Below are positions 1 through 8,137 of a stretch of 64,000 nt of DNA, one piece after another. A model generated the notes under the pieces. The model made no database searches and was not told where the DNA came from. It worked only from the letters and a program-made list of their open reading frames with translations. Origin of the DNA: Sphingobacterium olei (GTDB lineage Bacteria; Bacteroidota; Bacteroidia; Sphingobacteriales; Sphingobacteriaceae); NCBI RefSeq assembly GCF_005048855.1, contig NZ_SUME01000006.1, forward strand, positions 186,001-250,000. The letters are read 5' to 3'. Position numbers and translations under genes: made by a program. Numbering within the stretch: position 1 is the stretch's first letter; each line of letters opens with the position of its first letter.

Positions 1-104
1 AATCCTAACTCATAAAACTTTGCAGGAAGTTCATTACTTTTAAAAGAATGAATTATTGCTTTTTCGCCTTTTTTTAATTTGTCTAAAGTAATATTGTTTT
101 GCAT
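1..104 (-). CDS. feoA: FeoA-family ferrous iron transport protein, N-terminal part (cut by window edge)
   Basis: An open frame runs leftwards off the window from an ATG at 104; about 34 residues are visible. They read as a FeoA-type SH3-like start: LDKLKKGEKAIIHSF followed by NELPAKFYELG, matching the family pattern of a hydrophobic strand after a Lys-Gly pair and then a helix ending in ELG. FeoA is a small cytoplasmic partner of the FeoB ferrous iron permease, and feoB would be expected just outside the window. The gene is divergent from a MarR regulator, and a perfect-arm palindrome (109-124) sits directly upstream of the start. Identification rests on a short fragment, so it is likely rather than certain. 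Confidence 0.7.
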   Translation of the reverse strand, partial: MQNNITLDKLKKGEKAIIHSFKSNELPAKFYELG

Positions 105-108
105 TTTG

Positions 109-124
109 TATCTTAGATAAGATA
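109..124. promoter_or_regulatory. Candidate operator: 7-bp inverted repeat between feoA and marR
   Basis: TATCTTA and TAAGATA are perfect inverted arms around a 2-base centre (GA), five bases upstream of the feoA start codon. The position in the leader of a divergent transporter/regulator pair suggests a repressor site, possibly for the adjacent MarR protein or a metal regulator. On the minus strand a TATATTTG (150-143) could be the feoA -7 box. Function is inferred. Confidence 0.4.
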
Positions 125-217
125 TTATTTATTAGAAATGTCCAAATATAGTCAAAATAGAAGTTTTACAGGAGCACAATCTGTCACGCTTTTGTATTAT
201 TTAGAATTATTATAAAC

Positions 218-688
218 ATGAAGATCAACGAGCTAGTGAAAGTTAAAAAATTTAGAGACGATTGGCATAAAGCAACTATAAACATCATCTATACTAATAG
301 TTGGATTGTTAAAAATTTAGAGCAACGAGCAAATAAAAAAGAAATTACACTTCAGCAATTTAATGTTTTACGAATTCTAAGAGGGCAATATCCCAAAGCC
401 GCATCTAATAATCTTTTAAAAGAAAGAATGATTAATAGTACACCCGATATTTCAAGATTGGTAGACCGTATTGTAGCAAAAGGCTTGGTGATGCGTACAA
501 AAAATATTCGCGATAAAAGATCCGTCGACCTAGAGATTACGGAAAAAGGTCTACAACTTCTTGATGAAATTGAAGAAGATATGATGTTGACGGATTTAGT
601 CAATAGTAATATAACCGAACAGGAGGCACTTCAATTGAGTAATTTGTTAGATAAGTTTCGAGGAGCAAATAACGGTATAGATGAATAG
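218..688 (+). CDS. MarR-family transcriptional regulator
   Basis: The 156-residue product has the MarR layout: an N-terminal dimerisation helix, then a winged helix-turn-helix at about residues 43-110 (LQQFNVLRILR, TPDISRLVDRIVAKGLV, and the wing basic motif RDKRSVDLEITEKG), and a C-terminal helix that returns to the dimer interface. MarR proteins bind palindromic operators as dimers and release DNA when a ligand or oxidation changes them. The gene is divergent from feoA and its stop codon directly abuts the stop of a convergent ZIP metal transporter gene (no bases between them), so a role in metal-ion response is reasonable. The ligand cannot be read from the sequence. Confidence 0.88.
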   Translation: MKINELVKVKKFRDDWHKATINIIYTNSWIVKNLEQRANKKEITLQQFNVLRILRGQYPKAASNNLLKERMINSTPDISRLVDRIVAKGLVMRTKNIRDKRSVDLEITEKGLQLLDEIEEDMMLTDLVNSNITEQEALQLSNLLDKFRGANNGIDE

Positions 689-1480
689 TTAATGTTGATG
701 GTCGTCGTGATCATGATGCTCATGCTGATGAGGTGCATCGTGGCTATGCGTATGGGAGTCAAATAGGAAATTGCTCAATGAAACCGCTATTCCAAGGAAT
801 ACGGCTATCATCTTTTTCTTGTTAAATTTATGATGATCTGCAGATCCGGATTCAAATAAAATCGTGGTGGAGATGTGTAAGAATATACCTATTACTACTG
901 CCATGATTTTGTCAAAGTATTGAGAAATATTTCCAATACTGCCGTTGCTAATTGTTCTACTTAATATAAAACCCAATGGTGTCATTATGGCAAATATAAC
1001 AAGCATTAAAATAATGCTTTGTTTTTTCAATGAAGTATGAAGCAATAAACTTCCAAGGGCAAAAGCCGCTGGGATATGGTGTATGGCTATTCCGAAAACC
1101 AACTGTGATTGGTGTTCTGACGCCAATGGCATGCCCTCTAAAAGCGCGTGTAGACATAAACTTATCATTATTCCTATCGGAAAAGCCTGATGACTATCAT
1201 GATGTATATGCCCATGTTCAATACCTTGAGAAAATTGTTCTAAAACCAATTGGAAAATAAAACCTCCTAATATAAACAATCCAATTATCTCGGGACTGCT
1301 GGTGTTAGAATGGTATACATGAGGTATGAGGTGTAGTACCGTTATAGCAAATAAATATGCACCACTAAATGAGAGAATGAGCTTGAGTAAATTTGTATTG
1401 TTGCGCTTGACAAAAAATACGGCTAATCCACTTGCTAAAGCAGAACCAAATAAAATTGTAATAATTAGAGCAGAACTCAT
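689..1480 (-). CDS. ZIP-family metal transporter with histidine-rich C-terminus
   Basis: The 263-residue integral membrane protein has about eight hydrophobic segments and the ZIP helix motifs HALLEGMPL (around residue 110) and HHIPAAFALG (next helix). ZIP proteins carry Zn(II) or other divalent metals into the cytoplasm. Two histidine clusters are seen: one in the loop before the first motif (GIEHGHIHHDSH) and ten histidines in the last 23 residues. The second motif lacks the glutamates of the usual HEIPEG form, so the metal site is atypical. The ATG overlaps the stop of the upstream PAP2 gene by 4 bases (ATGA), which indicates translational coupling. The substrate is not established. Confidence 0.85.
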   Translation of the reverse strand: MSSALIITILFGSALASGLAVFFVKRNNTNLLKLILSFSGAYLFAITVLHLIPHVYHSNTSSPEIIGLFILGGFIFQLVLEQFSQGIEHGHIHHDSHQAFPIGIMISLCLHALLEGMPLASEHQSQLVFGIAIHHIPAAFALGSLLLHTSLKKQSIILMLVIFAIMTPLGFILSRTISNGSIGNISQYFDKIMAVVIGIFLHISTTILFESGSADHHKFNKKKMIAVFLGIAVSLSNFLFDSHTHSHDAPHQHEHHDHDDHQH

Positions 1481-2073
1481 ATAGATGTGTTTTCTTGAAT
1501 GTTTTCGTTTGCGAATTTAGGTAGTAATCTTACGAAGAGGTTTCCATTAAGGATTCCTATTAAGGCGCCAAAGATAGCTCCACATAAAATGTCAAAAGGA
1601 TAGTGTACACCTACGTATATCTGAGAAATCGAAATTAATGCGGCCCATGTAATGGATAACCACAGGGTGTGTTTCCACCTTCTTCTGAAGAGTACAATCC
1701 AGAAAAATGCCATTGCAAAGTGATTCGTAGCGTGAGAACTTGTAAAGCTGTAGCCCGAACCACATCTAACGCGAAGATTAATGTCATGCTTGAATTCAAT
1801 ATCGTTGCAGGGGCGGAGACGTTTTACAGTTTTTTTGATAAGATGGGAGGAAATACCATCCGAAATGCCAAAATTAATTAAGGTACAAAGGACGATTGCA
1901 ATACCGAACCGGCCATAATTTTTTATGAAAAAAATAATTAAAAATAAATAGAGAGGCGCCCACGTATATGGATTCCGAAGTATGGGTAGCAACCAGTCAA
2001 ATGCGAGATTACTCATCCCCTGATTGATAATCAGGAATATTTCTTTATCTAATTCTATTATTTGCTGCAACAT
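1477..2073 (-). CDS. PAP2-family membrane phosphatase
   Basis: This 198-residue membrane protein carries the three-part PAP2 phosphatase signature: KKTVKRLRP, then SGYSFTSSHATNHF (the usual PSGH is TSSH here), then SQIYVGVHYPFDILCGA with the catalytic histidine and partner aspartate. Hydrophobic helices separate the motifs. The family removes phosphate from lipid or isoprenoid phosphates at the membrane face, for example undecaprenyl pyrophosphate or phosphatidic acid derivatives. It is first in a two-gene minus-strand unit with the ZIP gene, which overlaps it by 4 bases. The substrate is unknown; undecaprenyl pyrophosphate is one possibility. Confidence 0.88.
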   Translation of the reverse strand: MLQQIIELDKEIFLIINQGMSNLAFDWLLPILRNPYTWAPLYLFLIIFFIKNYGRFGIAIVLCTLINFGISDGISSHLIKKTVKRLRPCNDIEFKHDINLRVRCGSGYSFTSSHATNHFAMAFFWIVLFRRRWKHTLWLSITWAALISISQIYVGVHYPFDILCGAIFGALIGILNGNLFVRLLPKFANENIQENTSI

Positions 2074-2369
2074 GCGTAGTGATTTTGTGATTTTATCCGA
2101 TAAAAGTACATTATTTTATAAGGAATAAAAATAAGTAGAAATTGTTTAAATACACAAAGTTGCAACAAAGGTATGTTTTTGGATTCAAATATTGAAGTAT
2201 TTATTGTAAATTCTCATGTAAATGATTATTTCATGAACTCGCACGCTCGGTTTGTTTTTTAAAGGTCATAAGGAATATCCAAGTTATTTTTATCTGCATT
2301 TGTGTTTGAACGTCATGGATATTTATTATTAATAGCTTATTTTTACCACCATTAAATATTAGAAATATT

Positions 2370-3752
2370 ATGACTTTAATTAAATCCATATCCGGCATTC
2401 GAGGTACTATAGGCGGAAAACCAGGTGAATCGTTAACACCGATTGATATTGTTAAATTTACGGCAGCCTTTGGTAAGATTTTAATCGGTAAAACAGGTAA
2501 TAAGAAAATAGTAGTCGGAAGAGATGCACGAGAATCGGGTGAAATGGTGAATAACCTAGTCATAGGTACGTTACAAAGTATAGGTGCCGAGGTTGTCGAT
2601 TTGGGACTGTCTACGACACCTACGGTAGAAATTGCAGTGCCACTTGAAAAAGCTGCAGGAGGAATCATCCTAACTGCTTCACATAATCCAGGGCAATGGA
2701 ATGCGCTAAAACTATTAAATCATGAAGGGGAGTTTATTTCCGATATAGAGGGCAAGGAGGTACTTGCATTGGGTGAAAGTTTGGATTTCGATTTTGCTGA
2801 GGTACAAGAATTGGGGCAAGTTGTTCATGATCAAAGTTACTTGCAGAAACATATTGATGCTGTTTTGGCTTTGGAATACGTGGATGTGGAGGCTATTAAA
2901 AGCGCTAATTTCAAAGTAGCTGTTGATGCGGTTAATAGCTCGGGCGGTATATTCATCCCTGCATTATTGGAGGCTTTAGGAGTTGATGCGGTATATCAGA
3001 TCCATTGTACGCCAAATGGTAAATTCCCACATAACCCTGAACCGCTTAAAGAAAACCTGACGGATCTATCCGCTGCGGTATTGGAGCATGGAGCCGATCT
3101 AGGGATTGCCGTAGATCCGGATGTGGATCGCTTAGTATTCATGATGGAAGACGGCGAGCTTTTTGGAGAAGAATATACATTAGTTGCGGTGGCCGATTAT
3201 ATCCTTCAGCATCAAAAGGGTAACACCGTATCAAATCTATCATCGACCAGAGCATTACGCGACATCACACAAAAACATGGTGGAGCATATTTTGCGGCAG
3301 CTGTTGGCGAGGTAAATGTTGTGACTAAGATGAAAGAAGTAGATGCCGTGATTGGTGGAGAGGGAAATGGTGGTGTTATCTATCCGGCTTCGCATTACGG
3401 ACGGGATGCATTGGTAGGCGTAGCTATTTTCTTGTCTCATTTAGCCAAATTGGGAAAGAAAGTTTCGCTGTACAGAGCGGAGCTTCCACAATATTTTATG
3501 TCAAAGAACAAAATTACATTAACTCCCGAATTGGATATCGATAACTTATTGGCTAAAATGCAGGAAAAATATGCCCATGAAAATCATTCCGTTATAGACG
3601 GATTGAAAATCGATTTTGAGAACGAATGGGTACATCTTCGTAAATCGAATACAGAACCGATTATCCGTATTTACTCCGAAGGGCAGACTCCTCAGGCAGC
3701 AGAAGCAATTGCGGAGCGGATTATTGCCGAGATGAAAGAAATTATTGGTTAA
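2370..3752 (+). CDS. glmM: Phosphoglucosamine mutase (alpha-D-phosphohexomutase family)
   Basis: The 460-residue protein has the four domains of the phosphohexomutase family. The phosphoserine loop is LTASHNPGQWNALK with Ser104; the Mg-binding loop is DPDVDR at 249-254; the sugar loop is GGEGNGG; and the C-terminal phosphate loop is RKSNTEPIIRIYSE. GlmM converts glucosamine-6-phosphate to glucosamine-1-phosphate for UDP-GlcNAc, peptidoglycan and LPS. Bacteroidota orthologues have this length and the GQWNALK variant. A phosphomannomutase or phosphoglucomutase role cannot be fully excluded from sequence alone. It is a single transcription unit closed by the hairpin at 3764-3806. Confidence 0.88.
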   Translation: MTLIKSISGIRGTIGGKPGESLTPIDIVKFTAAFGKILIGKTGNKKIVVGRDARESGEMVNNLVIGTLQSIGAEVVDLGLSTTPTVEIAVPLEKAAGGIILTASHNPGQWNALKLLNHEGEFISDIEGKEVLALGESLDFDFAEVQELGQVVHDQSYLQKHIDAVLALEYVDVEAIKSANFKVAVDAVNSSGGIFIPALLEALGVDAVYQIHCTPNGKFPHNPEPLKENLTDLSAAVLEHGADLGIAVDPDVDRLVFMMEDGELFGEEYTLVAVADYILQHQKGNTVSNLSSTRALRDITQKHGGAYFAAAVGEVNVVTKMKEVDAVIGGEGNGGVIYPASHYGRDALVGVAIFLSHLAKLGKKVSLYRAELPQYFMSKNKITLTPELDIDNLLAKMQEKYAHENHSVIDGLKIDFENEWVHLRKSNTEPIIRIYSEGQTPQAAEAIAERIIAEMKEIIG

Positions 3753-3763
3753 GTATTGTCGTG

Positions 3764-3806
3764 CAAACGAAAAAAGGATCCTTTCAGTGGATCCTTTTTT
3801 CGTTTG
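3764..3806. terminator. Bidirectional intrinsic terminator between glmM and rlmF
   Basis: Perfect 18-bp arms (CAAACGAAAAAAGGATCC and its complement) flank a 7-base loop. The A-tract and T-tract at the stem base let it work on both strands. It ends one base before the rlmF stop codon. Confidence 0.9.
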
Positions 3807-4715
3807 CTACCATTTCCAAGCCAATATCCGTGACGTTTTTTGACCTTGTTTCATCTCAATTACTTCAACTTTGGAAGCTTTGTGATATTCCAAAATAGAT
3901 ATAAGTGGCTTTAAATGATCTTTGTTAGAAACTAAAGAAGTAATCCAATTTAGATTTTTCTTGAATTCCATACTTTCATAAATGAGCTTACTGATGAAAG
4001 CTTTTTCGCCTCCTTCATACCATAGCTCATTGGCATGTCCACCGAAGTTTTGAACCGGTAAAGCGTCTTTCTTTTTGTTCAGGTTGTCGAATTTTTTGGT
4101 GGTACTTTTCCAATGTTCTTCCCTTGAGCCGTAATATGGAGGATTACCCATTACGACATCAAATTTATCGTTGTCGTATATGATGCCCGCTAGAATTTTG
4201 TTTTTATCATCCTGAAATCGCAGATCAATCTGTTTCTTCAACCATACGTTTTTATTGATATTAATTTCGGCGTGGTGGATGGAAGTTCTGTCGATTTCCG
4301 TTCCTACAAATTTCCATTCATATTCTTGAGCCCCAATTAGTGGATATATCAGACTCGATCCTGTTCCGATATCCAAGATATTTATTTTTGGTCCTTTTGG
4401 AAGCTCTCCATTATTTTCAGAAGCTAATAAATCCGCCATGTAATGCACATAATCTGCTCGTCCGGGGATAGCCGGACAAAGACTGTTCTTAGCAATCTCC
4501 CAATGCTTTAGCTTATAATCGGTTAATAATATGGATTTATTCAATTCAAAAACGGCCTTAGGATCAGAAAATTCTATGGTTTCCTTGCCAAAATCATTGA
4601 TAAATATATGCTGTTTAAGTCCTGCGTATCTGCTGCTCAACTTTTTTAAATCGTATCCTGATTGGTGCTTGTTCCGAGCATGCAGTTTGGGAGTGGATTT
4701 TGCGTTATTAGCCAT
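3807..4715 (-). CDS. rlmF: 23S rRNA (adenine(1618)-N6)-methyltransferase RlmF
   Basis: The 302-residue protein matches RlmF: a basic N-terminus (LHARNKHQSGYDLKKL), an AdoMet loop ILDIGTGSSLIYPLIG, an acidic end of strand 2 (FVGTEIDRTS), and the N6-adenine methyltransferase motif DVVMGNPPYYGSREEHW. It methylates A1618 (E. coli numbering) of 23S rRNA using S-adenosylmethionine. Its length is close to the E. coli enzyme. It is divergent from thrS, and an 11-bp inverted repeat in between contains the two back-to-back -7 boxes. Confidence 0.93.
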   Translation of the reverse strand: MANNAKSTPKLHARNKHQSGYDLKKLSSRYAGLKQHIFINDFGKETIEFSDPKAVFELNKSILLTDYKLKHWEIAKNSLCPAIPGRADYVHYMADLLASENNGELPKGPKINILDIGTGSSLIYPLIGAQEYEWKFVGTEIDRTSIHHAEININKNVWLKKQIDLRFQDDKNKILAGIIYDNDKFDVVMGNPPYYGSREEHWKSTTKKFDNLNKKKDALPVQNFGGHANELWYEGGEKAFISKLIYESMEFKKNLNWITSLVSNKDHLKPLISILEYHKASKVEVIEMKQGQKTSRILAWKW

Positions 4716-4730
4716 CTATGTGTATTTTTA

Positions 4731-4786
4731 TGCAAAGGTACTGTTTTTTTTTCTTCCTATCTTGCTAAATATTAGGTACCTTTGCA
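4731..4786. promoter_or_regulatory. Back-to-back rlmF and thrS promoters forming an 11-bp inverted repeat
   Basis: TGCAAAGGTAC (4731-4741) is repeated inverted as GTACCTTTGCA (4776-4786). Each arm contains the Bacteroidota -7 consensus TAnnTTTG as TACCTTTG: on the minus strand at 4740-4733 for rlmF and on the plus strand at 4777-4784 for thrS. No clear TTTG -33 box was seen for either. The rlmF leader would be short (about 20 bases) and the thrS leader about 95 bases. Confidence 0.6.
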
Positions 4787-4887
4787 ACCTATTAATTCAT
4801 AGAATCACTTGATATTTAACAGTATAATTGTGCATACTGATTTCAGGCGTTTCTTAACTTTAAATAATTTAAAAATCATAGTTGTTC

Positions 4888-6813
4888 ATGATTAACATTA
4901 CGCTCCCTGACGGCTCGGTACGTCAGTATGAAAAAGGTACTACCGCCATGCAGATAGCCCTTTCTATTTCCGAAGGTTTAGCAAGAAATGTATTGGCAGC
5001 AGAAGTAAATAGTGAGGTTTGGGATGCCTCTCGTGCTATTGAAGAAGACGCTAGCGTAAAATTATTGACGTGGAATGACGATAAAGGTAAATCAACCTTT
5101 TGGCATTCTTCTGCTCACTTGTTGGCCGAGGCTTTGGAATCTCTTTATCCCGGTGTCAAATTTGGAATCGGTCCTTCTATCGAAACCGGTTTTTACTACG
5201 ATGTAGATTTTGGTGATCGTGAATTTTCTTCAGATGATTTCAAGCTGATCGAAGATAAGATGTTGGAATTGGCGAAGCAAAAAGAAATCTTTGAGCGTAA
5301 AGCAGTTTCCAAAGCAGATGCATTGTCTTATTTCACTGAAAAAGGAGATGAGTATAAACTGGATCTCATCAAAGACCTGGAAGACGGGAAGATTACGTTT
5401 TATTCGCAAGGGAATTTCACAGATCTGTGTCGTGGTCCTCATATCCCAAATACAGGGTTTATAAAAGCAATAAAACTTACGAATGTAGCCGGGGCGTATT
5501 GGAGGGGGGATGAAACCCGCAAACAATTGACCCGTATTTATGGGGTCACTTTTCCTAAAGCTTCCGAGCTTTCAGATTATTTGAAATTTATCGAAGAAGC
5601 TAAAAAGCGAGATCACCGCAAATTGGGGAAAGAATTGGAATTGTTTGCTTTCTCTGAAAAAGTGGGAGCTGGACTACCGTTATGGTTGCCAAAGGGAACT
5701 GCCCTTCGTCAAAAATTACAGGATTTTCTACAAAAAGCACAGCTAAAAGCAGGGTATGAGCCAGTGATTACACCGCATATCGGAAACAAACAATTATACA
5801 TTACTTCTGGTCACTACGAGAAGTATGGTGCGGATGCATTTCAGCCTATTCATACACCTGTAGAGGGAGAAGAATTTTTCTTGAAACCGATGAACTGCCC
5901 ACATCACTGTGAGATTTATAAAATAAAACCTCGGTCGTATAAGGAGTTGCCGGTTCGCTTTGCTGAATTTGGTACAGTATATCGTTATGAGCAATCGGGT
6001 GAATTACACGGCTTAACTCGTGTACGCGGGTTTACACAAGATGATGCCCACTTGTTTTGTCGTCCAGACCAGGTGAAGGAAGAATTTAAAAAAGTAATTG
6101 ATTTAGTATTGTATGTTTTTGGAGCCTTGGGTTTTAAAGATTATACGGCGCAAGTATCGTTACGTGATCCGGACAATAGAACGAAATATATCGGTACAGA
6201 CGAAAATTGGGCTTTAGCGGAGAATGCGATTATCGAGGCTGCAGCAGAAAAAGGACTAAATACAGTCATTGAATACGGTGAAGCTGCATTCTACGGCCCT
6301 AAATTGGACTTTATGGTCAAGGATGCTTTAGGACGTAAATGGCAGTTAGGTACCATTCAGGTGGATTACAATTTACCAGAACGTTTTGAATTGGAGTATA
6401 CAGGTAGCGATAATCAAAAACACCGCCCTGTCATGATCCACCGTGCTCCCTTTGGTTCATTAGAACGTTTTGTAGCGGTATTGATCGAACATTGCGCAGG
6501 GCAATTTCCATTATGGCTTGCGCCTGAGCAATTTATCGTGTTGCCGGTGTCAGAAAAATATGAAGATTATGCACAAAAACTTTTAGAATCGCTAAATAAT
6601 TCCGATATTCGCGGTCTGATTGACCTTCGTGATGAGAAGGTTGGTCGTAAGATTCGTGACGCTGAAGTTAAAAAATTGCCTTATATGTTGATTGTAGGGG
6701 AAAAAGAGATGGAAAGTGGCACAGTTTCTGTTCGCAAACACGGGTCAGTAGATTTGGGTTCAATGACCCCTGACGAATTTAGAGAAGTATTAATTAAAGA
6801 AATAACCGTTTAA
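4888..6813 (+). CDS. thrS: Threonine-tRNA ligase
   Basis: The product (641 residues from the ATG at 4888; a TTG at 4882 would add two) has the full ThrRS order: TGS domain (MINITLPDGSVRQYE onward), the editing domain with the HSSAHLLAEA zinc-type motif, the class II catalytic core with motif 2 (RFAEFGTVYRYEQSGELHGL) and motif 3 (HRAPFGSLERFVAVLIEH), and the anticodon-binding domain near the end. The catalytic zinc ligands Cys (MNCPHHC), His (DDAHLF) and His (MIHRAP) are present. It charges tRNA-Thr. It is the first gene of thrS-infC-rpmI-rplT and has an approximately 95-base leader after the predicted promoter. Confidence 0.97.
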   Translation: MINITLPDGSVRQYEKGTTAMQIALSISEGLARNVLAAEVNSEVWDASRAIEEDASVKLLTWNDDKGKSTFWHSSAHLLAEALESLYPGVKFGIGPSIETGFYYDVDFGDREFSSDDFKLIEDKMLELAKQKEIFERKAVSKADALSYFTEKGDEYKLDLIKDLEDGKITFYSQGNFTDLCRGPHIPNTGFIKAIKLTNVAGAYWRGDETRKQLTRIYGVTFPKASELSDYLKFIEEAKKRDHRKLGKELELFAFSEKVGAGLPLWLPKGTALRQKLQDFLQKAQLKAGYEPVITPHIGNKQLYITSGHYEKYGADAFQPIHTPVEGEEFFLKPMNCPHHCEIYKIKPRSYKELPVRFAEFGTVYRYEQSGELHGLTRVRGFTQDDAHLFCRPDQVKEEFKKVIDLVLYVFGALGFKDYTAQVSLRDPDNRTKYIGTDENWALAENAIIEAAAEKGLNTVIEYGEAAFYGPKLDFMVKDALGRKWQLGTIQVDYNLPERFELEYTGSDNQKHRPVMIHRAPFGSLERFVAVLIEHCAGQFPLWLAPEQFIVLPVSEKYEDYAQKLLESLNNSDIRGLIDLRDEKVGRKIRDAEVKKLPYMLIVGEKEMESGTVSVRKHGSVDLGSMTPDEFREVLIKEITV

Positions 6814-6825
6814 ATTTTTAAACAT

Positions 6826-7386
6826 TTGGCATTAAAAAGACCGAGTGGTCCAAGACCACCAATGAGAAAGAAAGAACCAGATCACCGCATTAACGAACAT
6901 ATTCGCGTGCCAGAGGTACGCTTAGTGGGAGATAATGTGGAACAAGGGGTTTTCTCAACGCGCAAAGCATTGGAACTAGCCGATGAATTGGAACTTGATT
7001 TAGTGGAGATTTCGCCAAATGCTGTTCCGCCGGTTTGTAAAATAATTGATTACAGTAAGTTCGCTTTCGAACAAAAGAAAAAGCAAAAAGAAATCAAAGC
7101 TAATGCAAAGCAAACTGTCATTAAGGAGATCCGTTTCGGGCCTAATACCAGTGAGCATGATTTTGAATTTAAATTAAAACACGCCATCCGCTTTTTGGAA
7201 GCAGGAGAGAAAGTACGTGCATACGTACACTTCAAGGGACGTGCTATCGTGTTTAAAGAACAGGGAGAAATCTTATTGCTTCGATTCGCGCAGGCTTTAG
7301 AGGATTATGGTAAAGTAGAGTTGCTACCGAAATTAGAAGGTAAGCGTATGTTCTTGACCTTAGCTCCTAAGGCTGCTAAAAAATAG
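6826..7386 (+). CDS. infC: Translation initiation factor IF-3
   Basis: The 186-residue product carries the IF-3 N domain (DHRINEHIRVPEVRLVGDN, then DLVEISPNAVPPVCKIIDY), a lysine-rich linker helix (EQKKKQKEIKANAKQ), and the C domain (IRFGPNTSEHDFEFKLKHA). IF-3 binds the 30S subunit and monitors start codons. The frame begins at a TTG 12 bases after the thrS stop. The first ATG (6862) lies at residue 13, still before the conserved domain. A rare start codon in infC is the known basis of IF-3 autoregulation in other bacteria, so the TTG is probably meaningful. Confidence 0.95.
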   Translation: MALKRPSGPRPPMRKKEPDHRINEHIRVPEVRLVGDNVEQGVFSTRKALELADELELDLVEISPNAVPPVCKIIDYSKFAFEQKKKQKEIKANAKQTVIKEIRFGPNTSEHDFEFKLKHAIRFLEAGEKVRAYVHFKGRAIVFKEQGEILLLRFAQALEDYGKVELLPKLEGKRMFLTLAPKAAKK

Positions 7387-7420
7387 AAAATCTAACAGAT
7401 TGATATAAAATTTAAGTATT

Positions 7421-7621
7421 ATGCCAAAAGTAAAAACCAATTCCAGCGCGAAAAAACGCTTTAAATTGACTGGAACAGGTAAAATTGCAAGAAAAAACGC
7501 TTACAAAAGCCACATCTTGACGAAAAAAACTACCAAACAAAAACGTAACTTAACAACAACTAGTTATGTTTCTGATGGTGATACAGGTAACGTAAAACGT
7601 ATGCTAGGTATCGGTAAATAA
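7421..7621 (+). CDS. rpmI: Large ribosomal subunit protein bL35
   Basis: This is a 66-residue, very basic protein with the L35 signature: MPKVKTNSSAKKRFKLTGTG, then KSHILTKKTTKQKRNL. It lies 34 bases after infC in the conserved thrS-infC-rpmI-rplT block and is followed by a 103-base spacer before rplT. Confidence 0.96.
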   Translation: MPKVKTNSSAKKRFKLTGTGKIARKNAYKSHILTKKTTKQKRNLTTTSYVSDGDTGNVKRMLGIGK

Positions 7622-7724
7622 GTTTTATCATCATTATTTATTAATAACATTTTTTTAACCGGGTATTGGGTCGTAAGATTGCTGAAAAACGTAACGCCTT
7701 GTACCAAACTAAAATTTAAAAATT

Positions 7725-8069
7725 ATGCCACGTTCGGTTAACGCAGTAGCTTCGAGAAGAAGAAGAAAAAGAATCATGAAATTAGCTAAAGGCTATTTCG
7801 GTTCACGTAGCAAAGTATATACTATTGCTAAAAATACAGTAGAAAAAGGTTTACAGTACGCTTACCGCGACCGTAAAACTAAAAAACGCGAGTTTAGAGC
7901 TTTATGGATTCAACGTATTAACGCTGGAGCCCGTCAACACGGAATTTCATACTCTCAGTTGATTGGTAAATTAAATGCTAAAAATGTTGGTTTAAACCGT
8001 AAGGTTTTGGCTGATTTAGCTTTAAACAATCCAGATGCTTTCAAAGCAGTTATAGACGTAGTAAAATAG
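7725..8069 (+). CDS. rplT: Large ribosomal subunit protein bL20
   Basis: This 114-residue basic protein starts MPRSVNAVASRRRRKRIMKL and contains YAYRDRKTKKREFRALWIQR and INAGARQHGISYSQLI, all typical of L20. L20 is an early assembly protein of the 50S subunit and, in E. coli and B. subtilis, represses its own operon by binding mRNA. The unusually long 103-base gap before it is where such control could sit, but I could not draw a convincing L20 site. A terminator follows at 8098. Confidence 0.96.
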   Translation: MPRSVNAVASRRRRKRIMKLAKGYFGSRSKVYTIAKNTVEKGLQYAYRDRKTKKREFRALWIQRINAGARQHGISYSQLIGKLNAKNVGLNRKVLADLALNNPDAFKAVIDVVK

Positions 8070-8097
8070 AGTTTTAACCCGCAATCAATTTGTTAGA

Positions 8098-8135
8098 TAT
8101 AAAAAAAGGGATCCATTTGGATTCCTTTTTTTATA
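8098..8135. terminator. Bidirectional intrinsic terminator between rplT and rimK
   Basis: 17-base arms TATAAAAAAAGGGATCC and GGATTCCTTTTTTTATA pair with one G-U, around a 4-base loop. The GGATCC core is shared with the terminator at 3764-3806. It sits between the converging rplT and rimK stops. Confidence 0.88.
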
Positions 8136-8137
8136 AA

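Noticed and set aside
1669..1881. 70-residue open frame on the plus strand within the PAP2 gene
   Set aside because: It is a shadow of the conserved PAP2 motifs on the other strand.
2074..2369. Regulatory RNA in the glmM leader
   Set aside because: I found no glmS-type ribozyme or other riboswitch pattern; the gap is AT-rich without a stable fold that I could draw.
2231..2668. 145-residue open frame on the minus strand across the glmM start
   Set aside because: It overlaps the conserved N-terminal part of glmM, has no recognisable domain and follows glmM codon structure in reverse.
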